Source: Chersky-822 sp035553055 | Lineage (GTDB): Bacteria; Actinomycetota; Actinomycetes; Streptosporangiales; Streptosporangiaceae | Assembly (NCBI GenBank): GCA_035553055.1 | Contig: DATNEK010000002.1 | Location: 1-40,249, forward strand | DNA length: 40,249 nt | Direction of reading: 5' to 3' | Shown here: positions 1-8,436 of the stretch, piece after piece | Layout of the letters: each line of letters starts with the position of its first letter | Numbering within the stretch: the stretch's first letter is position 1 | Translations under genes and position numbers: made by a program | The notes under the pieces: generated by a model | What the model saw: only the letters and a program-made list of their open reading frames with translations | Told to the model about the DNA's origin: nothing | The model's database searches: none

Positions 1-1508
1 CCCAGCCCGCCCGTCCCGCCCAGGCCGCGCCTGAGCCTCCGCCGCCCGCTGGCTTCCTCAACCCGCATCCGTGCACCCACGCGTTCAACATCAAGCCGGA
101 CAGGGCGGACTCGAGCAAGCTCTACAGCCCGCCGTTTACCAGTCCGCTCCACTACGACATCTGCGGTTACCTGCCGCACCAGCTCCGCAGCGCCTACGGG
201 ATCGCCAGGGCGGTAGCTAGGGGTGACGACGGCTCGGGTGTTGGCGTGGCGATCGTGGACGCCTACGACTCGCCGACGCTGCTCGCCGACTCGCAGCGGT
301 ACTTCCGCCAGAACGACCCGGCGAACCCGCTCGACGCCGGCCAGTTCGCCAACCGGTTCTTCAACGACGAGCCGGCGACGACCGACGACTTCGACCTGTG
401 CGATGCGTCAGGCTGGCGTGCTGAGCAGTCGCTCGATGTGCAGGCCGTGCACGCGATGGCGCCTGGCGCGTCGATCCTGTACGTCGGCGCCCAGGACTGC
501 ACGGACGCCGGTTTGCTGGCCGCCGTGCAGGTCGCGGTCACCAGCGGCGCGTCAGCGGTGACGGACTCGTGGGGCGACCTGGCCGGTGACCTGTTCACTG
601 ACGCCGCCACCAAGACCGCCTTCGACGACACGTTCGCTATCGCCGGCGCCACCGGCGTCAGCGTGCTGTTCTCATCAGGGGACGACGGCGACAACTTCGC
701 TGTCACCGGCCTTGCCGTTCCCGACTTCCCGTCAATCGACCCGTTCGTGACTGGCGTCGGCGGCACCACGCTCGAGATCGACTCCCATGGTCACCGGGCG
801 GCCGAGCTCGGCTGGTCGGTCGCCAAGCTGCCGATGTGCGTCGGCGTCGCGGCGAAGAACTGCGGCTCAGCGACCAAGGCCGCAGGCCCGCTCGCGTGGC
901 AGGCTGGCGGAGGCGGCGGCACAAGCTACTCCTACACCGAGCCGTTCTACCAGGCCGGAGTGGTGCCCGCGGCGCTCGCGCTGCGTAACGAGGCGCTCTT
1001 CGGTCCGGTCCCGCTGCGTGTGTCCCCCGACATCTCCATGGACGCGGACGCGCAGAGCGGCATGCTGATCGGCCTGCGGCAGACGTTCCCAACTGGCGTG
1101 CACTACGGGCAGTTCAAGGAGGGCGGCACCAGCCTGGCCTCCCCGCTGCTCGCCGGTGTCATCGCCGACGCCGACCAGGCCGCCGGCGGCACGCTTGGAT
1201 TCCTCAACCCTGAGCTGTACGACGCATTCGTCAAAGGGCCGAGCGGAACCTACACCGACATTGTGCCGTCGAGCAAACCAGCCTCGGATGGCGTGATCCG
1301 GGTCGACTTCGCTGACAGCACCGACCGCGCCGAGGGCTTCAACGTCAGCGCCCGTGCGATCGACTACGAAGGGCCGGAGACCTACTGTGACGAGACGGGC
1401 AACTGCGCCACGCGCAAGGTGACCCTGAACACTGCGAAGGGCTTCGACAGCCTCACCGGGCTCGGGTCCGTCGGGCCCGATTTCCTCCAAGTGATGTCCC
1501 TGTTCTAG
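1..1508 (+). CDS. S53 (sedolisin/kumamolisin-like) serine-carboxyl peptidase, 5'-truncated
   Basis: The reading frame is open from base 3, so the gene begins before the window; 501 residues are visible. S53 peptidases are secreted acid endopeptidases with a Glu-Asp-Ser triad. Numbering from the first visible codon, E141 and D145 (EQSLD) fit the Glu/Asp pair, D227 in SSGDDGD fits the oxyanion-hole Asp, and S377 in GTSLASP fits the nucleophile. The C-terminal GFDSLTGLGS stretch fits the calcium-binding end of the family. The visible N-terminus is Pro/Ala-rich and leads into a YLPHQLRSAYGI segment, typical for the start of the catalytic domain. The signal peptide and most of any prodomain lie outside the window. 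A strong hairpin follows the TAG stop. The ATG at 246 is internal and not the real start. Confidence 0.93.
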   Translation, partial: QPARPAQAAPEPPPPAGFLNPHPCTHAFNIKPDRADSSKLYSPPFTSPLHYDICGYLPHQLRSAYGIARAVARGDDGSGVGVAIVDAYDSPTLLADSQRYFRQNDPANPLDAGQFANRFFNDEPATTDDFDLCDASGWRAEQSLDVQAVHAMAPGASILYVGAQDCTDAGLLAAVQVAVTSGASAVTDSWGDLAGDLFTDAATKTAFDDTFAIAGATGVSVLFSSGDDGDNFAVTGLAVPDFPSIDPFVTGVGGTTLEIDSHGHRAAELGWSVAKLPMCVGVAAKNCGSATKAAGPLAWQAGGGGGTSYSYTEPFYQAGVVPAALALRNEALFGPVPLRVSPDISMDADAQSGMLIGLRQTFPTGVHYGQFKEGGTSLASPLLAGVIADADQAAGGTLGFLNPELYDAFVKGPSGTYTDIVPSSKPASDGVIRVDFADSTDRAEGFNVSARAIDYEGPETYCDETGNCATRKVTLNTAKGFDSLTGLGSVGPDFLQVMSLF

Positions 1509-1535
1509 AACGGCAGCGCTTTAAGCGCGCTACAG

Positions 1536-1578
1536 CGCCGCAGGGGCGTCCAGGCACTGTCCTGGCGCCCCTGCGGCG
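1536..1578 (+). terminator. Strong hairpin after the S53 peptidase gene
   Basis: Left arm 1536-1554 and right arm 1561-1578 pair over about 18 bp with one bulged T and a 6-nt loop (CACTGT). No U-tract follows, as is common for intrinsic terminators in high-GC actinomycetes. A smaller hairpin (GCGCTT/AAGCGC) sits just upstream, near 1517-1529. The hairpin probably ends the peptidase transcript and insulates the PBP gene. Confidence 0.7.
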
Positions 1579-1584
1579 TACACT
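1579..1584 (+). promoter_or_regulatory. Possible -10 box for a leaderless small ORF
   Basis: TACACT matches the actinobacterial TANNNT -10 pattern and lies exactly 6 nt before a GTG codon at 1591, the spacing expected if transcription starts at that GTG. The -35 region would fall inside the terminator stem (near CTGTCC) and is weak. Support is positional only. Confidence 0.35.
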
Positions 1585-1590
1585 GCGCAG

Positions 1591-1719
1591 GTGGCTGAGC
1601 AGGCGGCCCGAATGATTCCCGACTGGGTGTTTGCGTACAGACCAGTGCAGATCGGCACCGCCATGTCGGAGCGCCGGTTAGGATTCGACGGTTGGCCATG
1701 CTCGCTGCGGAAGGGCTGA
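1591..1719 (+). CDS. Candidate 42-aa small protein or leader ORF upstream of the PBP gene
   Basis: The ORF begins with GTG 6 nt after a TACACT box and ends in TGA three bases before the ATG of the penicillin-binding protein gene. The translation begins MAEQAARMIPDWVFAYRP and includes several aromatic residues and one Cys, unlike the Arg/Ala/Pro-rich output of spurious GC-rich frames. It has no obvious membrane segment or known domain. The short gap to the PBP start would allow translational coupling. The PBP RBS (GGAAGGG) lies inside the last codons of this ORF. It could be a real small protein, a regulatory leader, or chance. Confidence 0.4.
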   Translation: MAEQAARMIPDWVFAYRPVQIGTAMSERRLGFDGWPCSLRKG

Positions 1720-1722
1720 TAC

Positions 1723-4101
1723 ATGCGTCAACGCCGAGGGCGCCGCGAGCGCACCGATCAACCTGGCGCTCAGCCTGGCCCGCACGCCGCTGCTCAGCCC
1801 GGCGGGCCAGGCGCTGAGCAGCAGCCTGCCTGGCCGCCATCGGCCGGGTCAGCCGAGCCGACCACCTGGCCGGAGGCGACCGAGCAGGCGCGCTCGCCGT
1901 GGCCGGATGCCAGCGCTTACGGCCCGCCTCCGCGACTGCGGTTTGACGCGCCGCCTGCCGCGGACCAGTGGCAGCGCCATGACTCCGCGCGTCATGACTC
2001 TGCGCCGCCGCCCGGTTCCTGGCCGCCGGGCCCAGCGCAGCCCTACGATCAGACACGGCCAAGGGAGCAGGCGTGGGCTGGCGACCAGGCAGGATATTAC
2101 GAGCCAAGACCGCCGTTCGATCCGAACCGGGAGTCACGGCCGCCGTGGGAGCAGCCGCCTGATCCCGGCCCGTGGCAGCAAGGCCGGCCCGAGCAGAGTC
2201 ACCAGACCAGGGAGCCGTTCGAGCCCCTGACGCGCTACGACTCGAGGCAGACCGGGCCACAGCCACGGTACTCAGGGCCTCAGCCCGTCCAGGCCGCCGC
2301 CGACCCACGGTTTGGCGTTCCCGGGGCACCGGTACAACCACCGCCGGGTCAGCCTGCCGCTGGTCAGGCGACGATCGCCGCGCCTGTTCAGTCGGCCCCA
2401 GATCAGGTGCTGCCCGGCGGGAAGGATCAGCGACCGCCCAAGCGACGCAGGCGACGGCTCCTGCTCATCGTGGGCGTCGTCGTCGTGCTGCTGCTCGGCG
2501 CGGGGGCCGGTGGAGGTGGCTACCTGCTGCTCAGGACCAAGGGCAGCCCGGCTCAGACGGCCGCCAGCTACCTGGCTGCCTGGCAGCGCGGCGACTACGC
2601 GGCGATGGGCCGGTTCAGCCTGGACGTGCCGCAGGGCGGGCTTGCTGGCCCGATCACCAGAGCCGCCGCGCAACTCGGCGTAAGGCACACCCTGCTCACG
2701 CTCGGCGCGGTGACGATAAACGGCGACACGGCGAAGGCGCGGTTCACGGTGATCGACGACCTGGCCAGCGATCATGCCTGGACCTACCAGGGTCAGCTGT
2801 CGCTCGCGGTCGCCAAGCGGCACTGGTGGGTGAAGTGGAGCCCGTCGGCCATCTATCCGGGCCTAGCCCAGGGAGAGCGGTTCGCGCTAACGGCGATCTG
2901 GCCGCCAAGGGCGCAGATACTCGCGGACGATGGCACCGTGCTCAGCTCGCCGGCCACGATCGCCGAGTCCGGGTCGCTTGCCCTGCTGACCGGATACCTG
3001 GGCCGGGCCACCGCCGCGCAAGCCAAGGCGCTCGGCGCGCCTTACCACAAGGGTGATGTGATCGGGCTTGCCGGGATCGAGCAGACCTATCAGACCCAGC
3101 TCGCCGGGCGTCCTTCGCTGACCATCAAGATCATCGGGCCTGGGAAGCGGGTCGATGCCACCGTGACGCGTTTCGCCGCCAGACTGGGAACGCCGGTCAG
3201 GACCAGCATCAATATGGCCGCCCAGATCGCCGCGTCGCAGGCTGTGTCATCAGCCAAGACAAAGAAGCCGGTCGATCTGGTGGCGATGCAGGCCTCGACC
3301 GGCCGTGTGCTTGCCGTGGTCGAGCGGCCTGGGGGCTTCGACCGGGCGATACAAGGGATCTTCCCGCCCGGTTCCACGTTCAAGATCGTCACGGCGTCCG
3401 CGCTGGCGAAGACCGGGCTGACTCCGGCCAGCCCGGTGCAGTGCCCGAGCAAGGTGAACATCGGCGGCCGGGTGTTCCACAACGACAAGGACGAGCATCT
3501 CGGCTCGACTAACCTGCAGACGGCGTTCGCCGTCTCGTGCAACTCCACGTTCGCGCTGCTCGCGACCCAACGGCTGAACGGGACTGGCCTGGCGTCGATG
3601 GCGCGGGTGTTCGGCTTCAACGCCAGGCCAGAGCTTGGCCTTCCGGCAGCTCTCGGCCACTTCAGCACACCGCACGACCCTGTTGACTTGGCTGCTGACG
3701 CGTTCGGTCAGGGGCTCGACTTGGTCAATCCGCTCAGCCAGGCCTGCGAGGTGGCGGCGATCGACGCGGGTGTCTGGCGGCCGCCCGTGCTCGTGGTCAG
3801 CCCGAAGCCGCGCCAGAAGGCCAAGCCGCGCGTGATCAGCGCGACCATACTGAACACGCTGCGGCCGATGATGCAGGCGGTGGTGACCGTCGGCACGGCC
3901 GCCGGTGTCGGTTTCCCTCCCGGCGTGTACGGCAAGACCGGCACGGCCGAATACGGCACAGGTCCGCATCCGAACGCGCACGGCTGGTTCATCGGGTACC
4001 AAGGTGACATCGCCTTCGCCGTGCTCGTGGAAGGCGGCGGCTACGGTGCGGACAGCGCGGGCCCGATCGCCAAGGCGTTCCTGCACAAGCTAGGCGGCTA
4101 G
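1723..4101 (+). CDS. Penicillin-binding protein transpeptidase with NTF2-like (MecA_N-type) domain
   Basis: This 792-aa class B-like PBP would cross-link peptidoglycan outside the membrane. Residues 1-240 form a Pro/Gln/Gly-rich cytoplasmic region. A basic RRRR stretch precedes one membrane helix (about 246-270). An NTF2-like domain follows (about 276-390, AQTAASYLAAWQRGDY), then a dimerisation region and the transpeptidase domain. All three active-site motifs are intact: S551-TF-K554, S605-C-N607 and K738-T-G740. The ATG at 1723 is preceded by GGAAGGG at good spacing. The gene ends against the convergent CYTH-CHAD gene, sharing four bases (CTAG). Architecture resembles PbpA/PBP2-like and low-affinity actinobacterial PBPs with NTF2-like domains. 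The exact role (division, elongation or beta-lactam tolerance) cannot be read here. Confidence 0.92.
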   Translation: MRQRRGRRERTDQPGAQPGPHAAAQPGGPGAEQQPAWPPSAGSAEPTTWPEATEQARSPWPDASAYGPPPRLRFDAPPAADQWQRHDSARHDSAPPPGSWPPGPAQPYDQTRPREQAWAGDQAGYYEPRPPFDPNRESRPPWEQPPDPGPWQQGRPEQSHQTREPFEPLTRYDSRQTGPQPRYSGPQPVQAAADPRFGVPGAPVQPPPGQPAAGQATIAAPVQSAPDQVLPGGKDQRPPKRRRRRLLLIVGVVVVLLLGAGAGGGGYLLLRTKGSPAQTAASYLAAWQRGDYAAMGRFSLDVPQGGLAGPITRAAAQLGVRHTLLTLGAVTINGDTAKARFTVIDDLASDHAWTYQGQLSLAVAKRHWWVKWSPSAIYPGLAQGERFALTAIWPPRAQILADDGTVLSSPATIAESGSLALLTGYLGRATAAQAKALGAPYHKGDVIGLAGIEQTYQTQLAGRPSLTIKIIGPGKRVDATVTRFAARLGTPVRTSINMAAQIAASQAVSSAKTKKPVDLVAMQASTGRVLAVVERPGGFDRAIQGIFPPGSTFKIVTASALAKTGLTPASPVQCPSKVNIGGRVFHNDKDEHLGSTNLQTAFAVSCNSTFALLATQRLNGTGLASMARVFGFNARPELGLPAALGHFSTPHDPVDLAADAFGQGLDLVNPLSQACEVAAIDAGVWRPPVLVVSPKPRQKAKPRVISATILNTLRPMMQAVVTVGTAAGVGFPPGVYGKTGTAEYGTGPHPNAHGWFIGYQGDIAFAVLVEGGGYGADSAGPIAKAFLHKLGG

Positions 4102-5621
4102 AGCCATCTGCGATAGCGCCGCTTCGCCGCCTTGCGCCACGCTGCCTTGGCCTGCGCCCGAGCCAGTTCGCCAGCGCGGCAATCGCGCTCGTAGAGCACA
4201 CCGTAGGTGAACGCGTTTTCTCCGGCGAGCGCGGCGCTGATCGCGAGCTCGCGATCTACCTGGCGGGCAATGATCGAGTCCTGGTAGTCGCCGAGCAGCG
4301 ACTGGACCCGCCGCATTCGCTTGCCGAAGCGTCGCGCCGGTCGGCCCATTGCCGGGGAGACGGCTTCGGACGCGTACCTGGCACGTTTCGCCGCCTTGCG
4401 GGCCCGATGCAGCGCGGCTTCACTGGGCTGTCCGGCTCTGGCGCGGTTCGCCTTGCGCATCCGCCGCGAGGTCCTGCGGTAGGTGCGCAGGACCGCTGCG
4501 GGCAGCACCGCCCGTGCGGGCTTGCCCGCACCGTCGGCCAGCGACTCGTCGGTCAGGAGCGCGTCGATCTGGTCGAGCAGCGCGAAGTAGCGCGGTCCAT
4601 CGAGCGCCTGTACGAGCTCGGTTCTTGCCTGCGCGCCGACCGGAGCGAAATGGCCCTGCATCCGCGCCTGCACCGGACCGATCACCTGCTCGACCGGGGT
4701 GTCGGCCAGGTTCGACCGCAGGCGCTCCGACAGCACCTCGGCGTCGCGCGCCGAGCCGAGCAGGCGGCCGAGCCACCGCAGTTCCGCCACGAGGCCGCTG
4801 GTGTCGCGGCGCCAGATCGTAGTGCCGTAGGTCTGCAGCGCGCTGCGCAGCCGCCTGGTGGTGATCCGCATCTGATGCACGGCATCGGGCTCGTTTCTGC
4901 GAACCATGGGATCCAGCCTGGTGAGCCGCTCGGCCTGACCGGCCACGTAGGCGGTGATCACATCGCCGGCCGGCGAGGATGGTGACAGCTTGCGGTCGCT
5001 CGGCTGTCGCGACGGCCGAGCTTGGACGCCGACAACGCGCTCGAGCTTCGCCGCGTTCGCTGCGCGGCGCAGGCCGCTGCGGCGCAGCAGCTCGTCGGCC
5101 GCGTCGAGCATTTTCCTGTTGCCGCCGGTTAGTTCGATCTCGACCTCACGCCAGCGCGAGGTTGCGACGAAGCCAACCGTCCGTCGCGCGCTCACGTCGT
5201 CCATCGCTAGCTCGGCGACCGACTCGCCTGCGTCGCCGAGCAGGATGAGCCGCTCCCGCCGGGTGGAGATGACCGCGACCTGCTTGACCGGCTCGCCGCG
5301 GGTGTACGCCCGCACCAACTCGGCGAGCTGAGCAGGCACCTGCCCGTCAGCCGTGCCGAGCGGCATCCGTATCTCGCGTCGGCTGTGCACGCCGGCCGGC
5401 ATCTTGAGATGCCATCCTTCGTCGTGGCCACCGGTGCGGCGGCGCAGCGTGATTCCGGCCCGGATCAGCCGCCAGTCCTTGGTGTCGTAGTACTCGGCCT
5501 CGAGGTGCTCCTCGCCCGCCTTGCGGGTAGCCGACACCGCGGGAAGCTGGTCGAGTTCCGGCAGCACGGCGTCGTCGGGTGCTTCGTACTTGAGTTCGGT
5601 CTCCACCTCAGTCGACATCAT
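4098..5621 (-). CDS. CYTH-CHAD domain protein
   Basis: This 507-aa protein joins an N-terminal CYTH triphosphate-tunnel domain to a C-terminal CHAD helical domain. The ExExK signature of CYTH is visible as E7-T-E9-L-K11. The CYTH barrel spans about residues 5-200. The CHAD domain (about 210-505) shows the expected conserved His and basic helices (AVHQMRITTRRLRSAL, LHRARKAAKRARYASE). CHAD domains bind polyphosphate, and CYTH enzymes act on triphosphate or inorganic polyphosphate, so a polyphosphate-linked role is likely. Two ATGs stand in tandem at the start and no strong RBS precedes them. Its TAG stop overlaps that of the PBP gene. Only 9 bp separate it from the stop of the upstream methyltransferase, so the two may be co-transcribed. 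Confidence 0.92.
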   Translation of the reverse strand: MMSTEVETELKYEAPDDAVLPELDQLPAVSATRKAGEEHLEAEYYDTKDWRLIRAGITLRRRTGGHDEGWHLKMPAGVHSRREIRMPLGTADGQVPAQLAELVRAYTRGEPVKQVAVISTRRERLILLGDAGESVAELAMDDVSARRTVGFVATSRWREVEIELTGGNRKMLDAADELLRRSGLRRAANAAKLERVVGVQARPSRQPSDRKLSPSSPAGDVITAYVAGQAERLTRLDPMVRRNEPDAVHQMRITTRRLRSALQTYGTTIWRRDTSGLVAELRWLGRLLGSARDAEVLSERLRSNLADTPVEQVIGPVQARMQGHFAPVGAQARTELVQALDGPRYFALLDQIDALLTDESLADGAGKPARAVLPAAVLRTYRRTSRRMRKANRARAGQPSEAALHRARKAAKRARYASEAVSPAMGRPARRFGKRMRRVQSLLGDYQDSIIARQVDRELAISAALAGENAFTYGVLYERDCRAGELARAQAKAAWRKAAKRRYRRWL

Positions 5622-5630
5622 GCGACATTG

Positions 5631-6395
5631 CTACCCGGCCGGGCGGGCGGCGAACAAGTTGGCCGGTCGCTGCCCGGCCGAGATCCGCTGCTGATCGATG
5701 TCGGGGTCTAGGGTCAGGCCCGCCTGGGCGAGCAGGCTGAGCCAGGTGTCGCGGCTGAACGCGCTCAGCCGGTGCGACTCGCGCACCACTTCGGCCGGGC
5801 CGCCCGGCTCATGCAGGGTGAACTCGTAGTCGGCCTGCACCCAGTCGTCGGCAGGGTCAGGGTCCCAAGTCCGCTCGATGAAGCTGGCGGTCCGCCCGGC
5901 CTCGTCAACGCCACCGCCACCGCCGCCAGCCAGTTCGCCGAAAGTGTCCTTGATGTAATCAGGGACAAACAGCACGATACCGCCCGGCTTGCAGTGCGCG
6001 GCCGCCGTCTGGATCACGCGTCGCAAGTCGCCCGCGCCGATGATGTAGTCGATCGCGTCGTGCACGAGCACGGCGTCGAAGCGGCGGCCTAGCCTGATTG
6101 TCCGCATGTCGCCATTGTGATGGTCGCACTCGGGGTTGAGTCGCCTGGACATCGCGAGCATGCCGTCGGAGATGTCAACCAGGGTCATCGTGAACATGGC
6201 CTTCAAGTGGACGGCGACGTGACCGCCGCCGCTGCCGAGGTCGAGTACGGCGGCTCGCGTGGCCGGCACCGCTCGCGTGATGAGGGCACCCAGGTAAGCG
6301 GCCTCCTCGGTGTACTCGCGCGTTGGCGAGATCATCGGCCACCAGCCCGCTAGGTCGGAGTAGATCCGGTAGTCGCCGGTCGCGCGCCTGGTCAC
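5631..6395 (-). CDS. Class I SAM-dependent methyltransferase
   Basis: About 254 aa. Motif I (VLDLGSGGGHVAVHL), an acidic strand-2 end (TLVDIS) and DAVLVHDAIDYI match a Rossmann-fold methyltransferase of the small-molecule type. The frame extends to an ATG at 6482, but the GTG at 6395 is preferred: AGGA lies 7 nt upstream, and the protein then begins VTRRATGDYRIYSDLAGWW, the usual N-terminus of this fold. The longer version adds a basic, low-content N-terminus and would leave only 26 bp to the divergent gene. The substrate is unknown. It lies just upstream of the CYTH-CHAD gene on the same strand. Confidence 0.85.
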   Translation of the reverse strand: MTRRATGDYRIYSDLAGWWPMISPTREYTEEAAYLGALITRAVPATRAAVLDLGSGGGHVAVHLKAMFTMTLVDISDGMLAMSRRLNPECDHHNGDMRTIRLGRRFDAVLVHDAIDYIIGAGDLRRVIQTAAAHCKPGGIVLFVPDYIKDTFGELAGGGGGGVDEAGRTASFIERTWDPDPADDWVQADYEFTLHEPGGPAEVVRESHRLSAFSRDTWLSLLAQAGLTLDPDIDQQRISAGQRPANLFAARPAG

Positions 6396-6508
6396 ATCGC
6401 CATCCTGGCGCACTAACCGCGATGAGAGCCGAATGGGGGCCGCCTTGAGGGTTGACGGGCGCAGCGCGGGGAAGTGTGGCATAACTGACTCACCCGTGGA
6501 GGTTCCAC

Positions 6509-6973
6509 ATGTCAGGCAAGAAGAGAACCGCGGCCTGGGATCGCACGCGCAAGGCGGCTGATCAGATCAAGCCGATGGCGGACCAGATGAAGCCGCTCGC
6601 GAAGAGCACTGGACAAGCCGCGCAGCGCAACTGGCACCGGGCGCGTGCCTGGGCAGCGCCACAGGTCGAGCGCACAGGAAAGGTGCTGCAAGACACCGTC
6701 GCCCCGAAGGTATCCGACATGCTGTCGTCGGCCGCCGAGCGAATTGACCCCGCCAAGCCGAAGCATGGACGCTGGCGCCTGCCGGTCGGCGTCGCCGCCG
6801 TGCTCACCGCAGCCGCCAGCGGGGCAGCCGCCATTCTTCGCAAGCGGTCGAAGTCAGAGCAGACTGCCGCCGCCGGGAGCACGAACGACACGACCGGCAT
6901 GAACGAGATGGGCGACATGGGTCAAGGCAAGGACGAACCGATCGCGCCAGACAAGCAGGCCCACGTCGGGTAA
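6509..6973 (+). CDS. Small YtxH-like membrane-associated protein of unknown function
   Basis: This 154-aa protein has a Lys/Ala-rich amphipathic N-terminal half with a short internal repeat (DQIKPMADQMKPLAK), a DTVAPKVSDMLSSAAERID segment resembling apolipoprotein-like or YtxH-like stress proteins, one hydrophobic helix at about 90-110 flanked by basic residues (RKRSK), and a Met/Gly/Asp-rich tail. The start is well supported by GTGGAGG upstream of ATG 6509. It is transcribed divergently from the methyltransferase and followed by a perfect palindrome. I do not recognise a defined function; a membrane-tethered structural or stress role is a guess. Confidence 0.75.
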   Translation: MSGKKRTAAWDRTRKAADQIKPMADQMKPLAKSTGQAAQRNWHRARAWAAPQVERTGKVLQDTVAPKVSDMLSSAAERIDPAKPKHGRWRLPVGVAAVLTAAASGAAAILRKRSKSEQTAAAGSTNDTTGMNEMGDMGQGKDEPIAPDKQAHVG

Positions 6974-6980
6974 GGTCAGC

Positions 6981-7010
6981 GTGCTCCCCGCCTGATCAGG
7001 CGGGGAGCAC
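6981..7010 (+). terminator. Perfect 30-bp palindrome, probable terminator
   Basis: The half-site GTGCTCCCCGCCTGA is followed immediately by its exact reverse complement, beginning 7 nt after the TAA of the small membrane protein gene. There is no U-tract. Its position argues for a transcription terminator of the GC-rich type. The exact symmetry could also serve as a protein-binding site. Confidence 0.6.
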
Positions 7011-7076
7011 CTCAGTCGCTGATCCGGCGCACCCCGCTCATCATGGACCAGCCTCACCAGCGTCATGCTTGGAGCC

Positions 7077-8189
7077 ATGACCGTTACCACCCGCGTTGAG
7101 CACGTGGGAAGCCTGCTGCGCCCCGACTACCTGCGGGCGGCCAGGACGAGCTATGCCGGCGGCGAGCTTGAAGCGCCCGAGTTCAAGGCGATCGAAGACC
7201 AGGCCGTGCGCGAGGTCGTGGCGATGCAGGAGGACGTCGGCCTGCCGGTGGTCAACGACGGCGAGATGCGGCGCGAGTCGTTCCAGTCCGAGCTAGCCGC
7301 GGCCTGCGAAGGCTTGCGCGGTGTGGATCTTAACGCCTGGCTGTGGGGGAGCTGGCGTTCTGCCGTGGTCGGCGATGCCGCCATCGAGCGGCCTGCCGAT
7401 TTGGCGGTCGTAGCCAAGTTGCACAAGCGCAGGAACCTAGCCGCCGAGGAATTCACTTTCCTCCGCTCATGCACCCACCAGGAGCGAAAGGTCACGCTGC
7501 CAAGCCCGTCGCTCTTCGCCAACCTGTGGTCGCCTGAGCGGTCGACCAGCGCCTACCCCGACCTAGACGCCTTCATGGCTGACGTGGTCGACGTGCTCGC
7601 AGATGAGGTCAGCGAGCTGGTCAGGCTTGGCTGCCGTTACATCCAGCTCGACGCGCCGCACTACCCGCTGCTCATCGACCCGCAGTGGCGCTCGTTCTAT
7701 GAGGCGCGCGGCTGGTCGATTCAGCGCTGGCTCTCCTACGGCATCGAGCTTGACAACGCGGTCATCGCGGCCGGGCGCCCGGCCGCCTTCGGCTTTCACT
7801 TGTGCCGAGGCAACCAGCTCAGCCGGTGGCTGGTTTCCGGTGCCTACGATCCGATCGCAGGCCCAATCTTCGGCAAGATCGCCGCTGACCGGCTGCTGCT
7901 CGAGTACGACGACGAGCGATCGGGCAGCTTCGACGCGCTCCGGTCGGTCCCGCAGGACAAAGTTGTCGTGCTCGGGCTGGTCACCACCAAGACGCCGGAA
8001 CTCGAGTCGATGGCTCAGATCCAGGACCGGCTGCGCCAGGCCAGCACCGTGATCGACCGAGAGCGGCTCGCGATCAGCCCGCAGTGCGGCTTCGCCACCT
8101 CGGTAGCGGGCAACGCGATCACGCAGGACGCTCAGCGTGCCAAGCTCGCGCTGCTCGTCCAGGCTGCCGCTGAGTTCCTCGGCACCTGA
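7077..8189 (+). CDS. MetE C-terminal-like zinc methyltransferase (cobalamin-independent methionine synthase II family)
   Basis: About 370 aa, the size of the stand-alone catalytic half of MetE. The zinc ligands are present: H241 and C243 in FHLCRGN, E276 in LLEYDDERSG and C337 in PQCGF (numbering from 7077). The N-terminus carries the family HVGSLLRP motif. Such single-domain proteins transfer methyl or alkyl groups to thiols; members include methionine synthases, other S-methyltransferases and epoxyalkane:coenzyme M transferase, so the substrate is not fixed. An in-frame ATG at 7065 lacks any RBS. The ATG at 7077 has GGAG but only 2 nt away, so the start is uncertain by 12 bp. No methionine genes are adjacent. 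Confidence 0.85.
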   Translation: MTVTTRVEHVGSLLRPDYLRAARTSYAGGELEAPEFKAIEDQAVREVVAMQEDVGLPVVNDGEMRRESFQSELAAACEGLRGVDLNAWLWGSWRSAVVGDAAIERPADLAVVAKLHKRRNLAAEEFTFLRSCTHQERKVTLPSPSLFANLWSPERSTSAYPDLDAFMADVVDVLADEVSELVRLGCRYIQLDAPHYPLLIDPQWRSFYEARGWSIQRWLSYGIELDNAVIAAGRPAAFGFHLCRGNQLSRWLVSGAYDPIAGPIFGKIAADRLLLEYDDERSGSFDALRSVPQDKVVVLGLVTTKTPELESMAQIQDRLRQASTVIDRERLAISPQCGFATSVAGNAITQDAQRAKLALLVQAAAEFLGT

Positions 8190-8317
8190 CTGGCTCATGA
8201 CCGGCCAGGCGGAAGGCTGCGATATTTCGATGGCGAATGGGCCTGGCCTCATGAGATCGTTGCGTGCACACAGGCACTCGCCGGCGTCGCCGGCCGAGCG
8301 GAAGGGAGGTCTGCTGA

Positions 8318-8436
8318 TGTCGAAGGTCATTTCGCGCTGCCCGCAGTCCACCCGTACCGCTCGCATGAGGAGTTACTCCAGTGCCGAGGTCCGCCTTCAG
8401 CCGTTCGGCCCCGTCTCGGGGCAAGCGGCGATTTGA
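8318..8436 (+). CDS. Candidate 39-aa upstream ORF overlapping the RIO kinase start
   Basis: The ATG at 8318 is preceded by AAGGGAGG at ideal spacing, a better RBS than many genes here. The short ORF (MSKVISRCPQSTRTARMRSY...) ends at TGA 8434-8436, 53 bp inside the RIO kinase gene, in a different frame. The RBS of the kinase (AGGAG at 8368-8372) lies within this ORF, so ribosomes finishing or stalling here could affect kinase translation. The peptide is basic with no recognised domain. The 190-bp gap after the MetE-like gene contains no other feature I can support. Confidence 0.3.
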
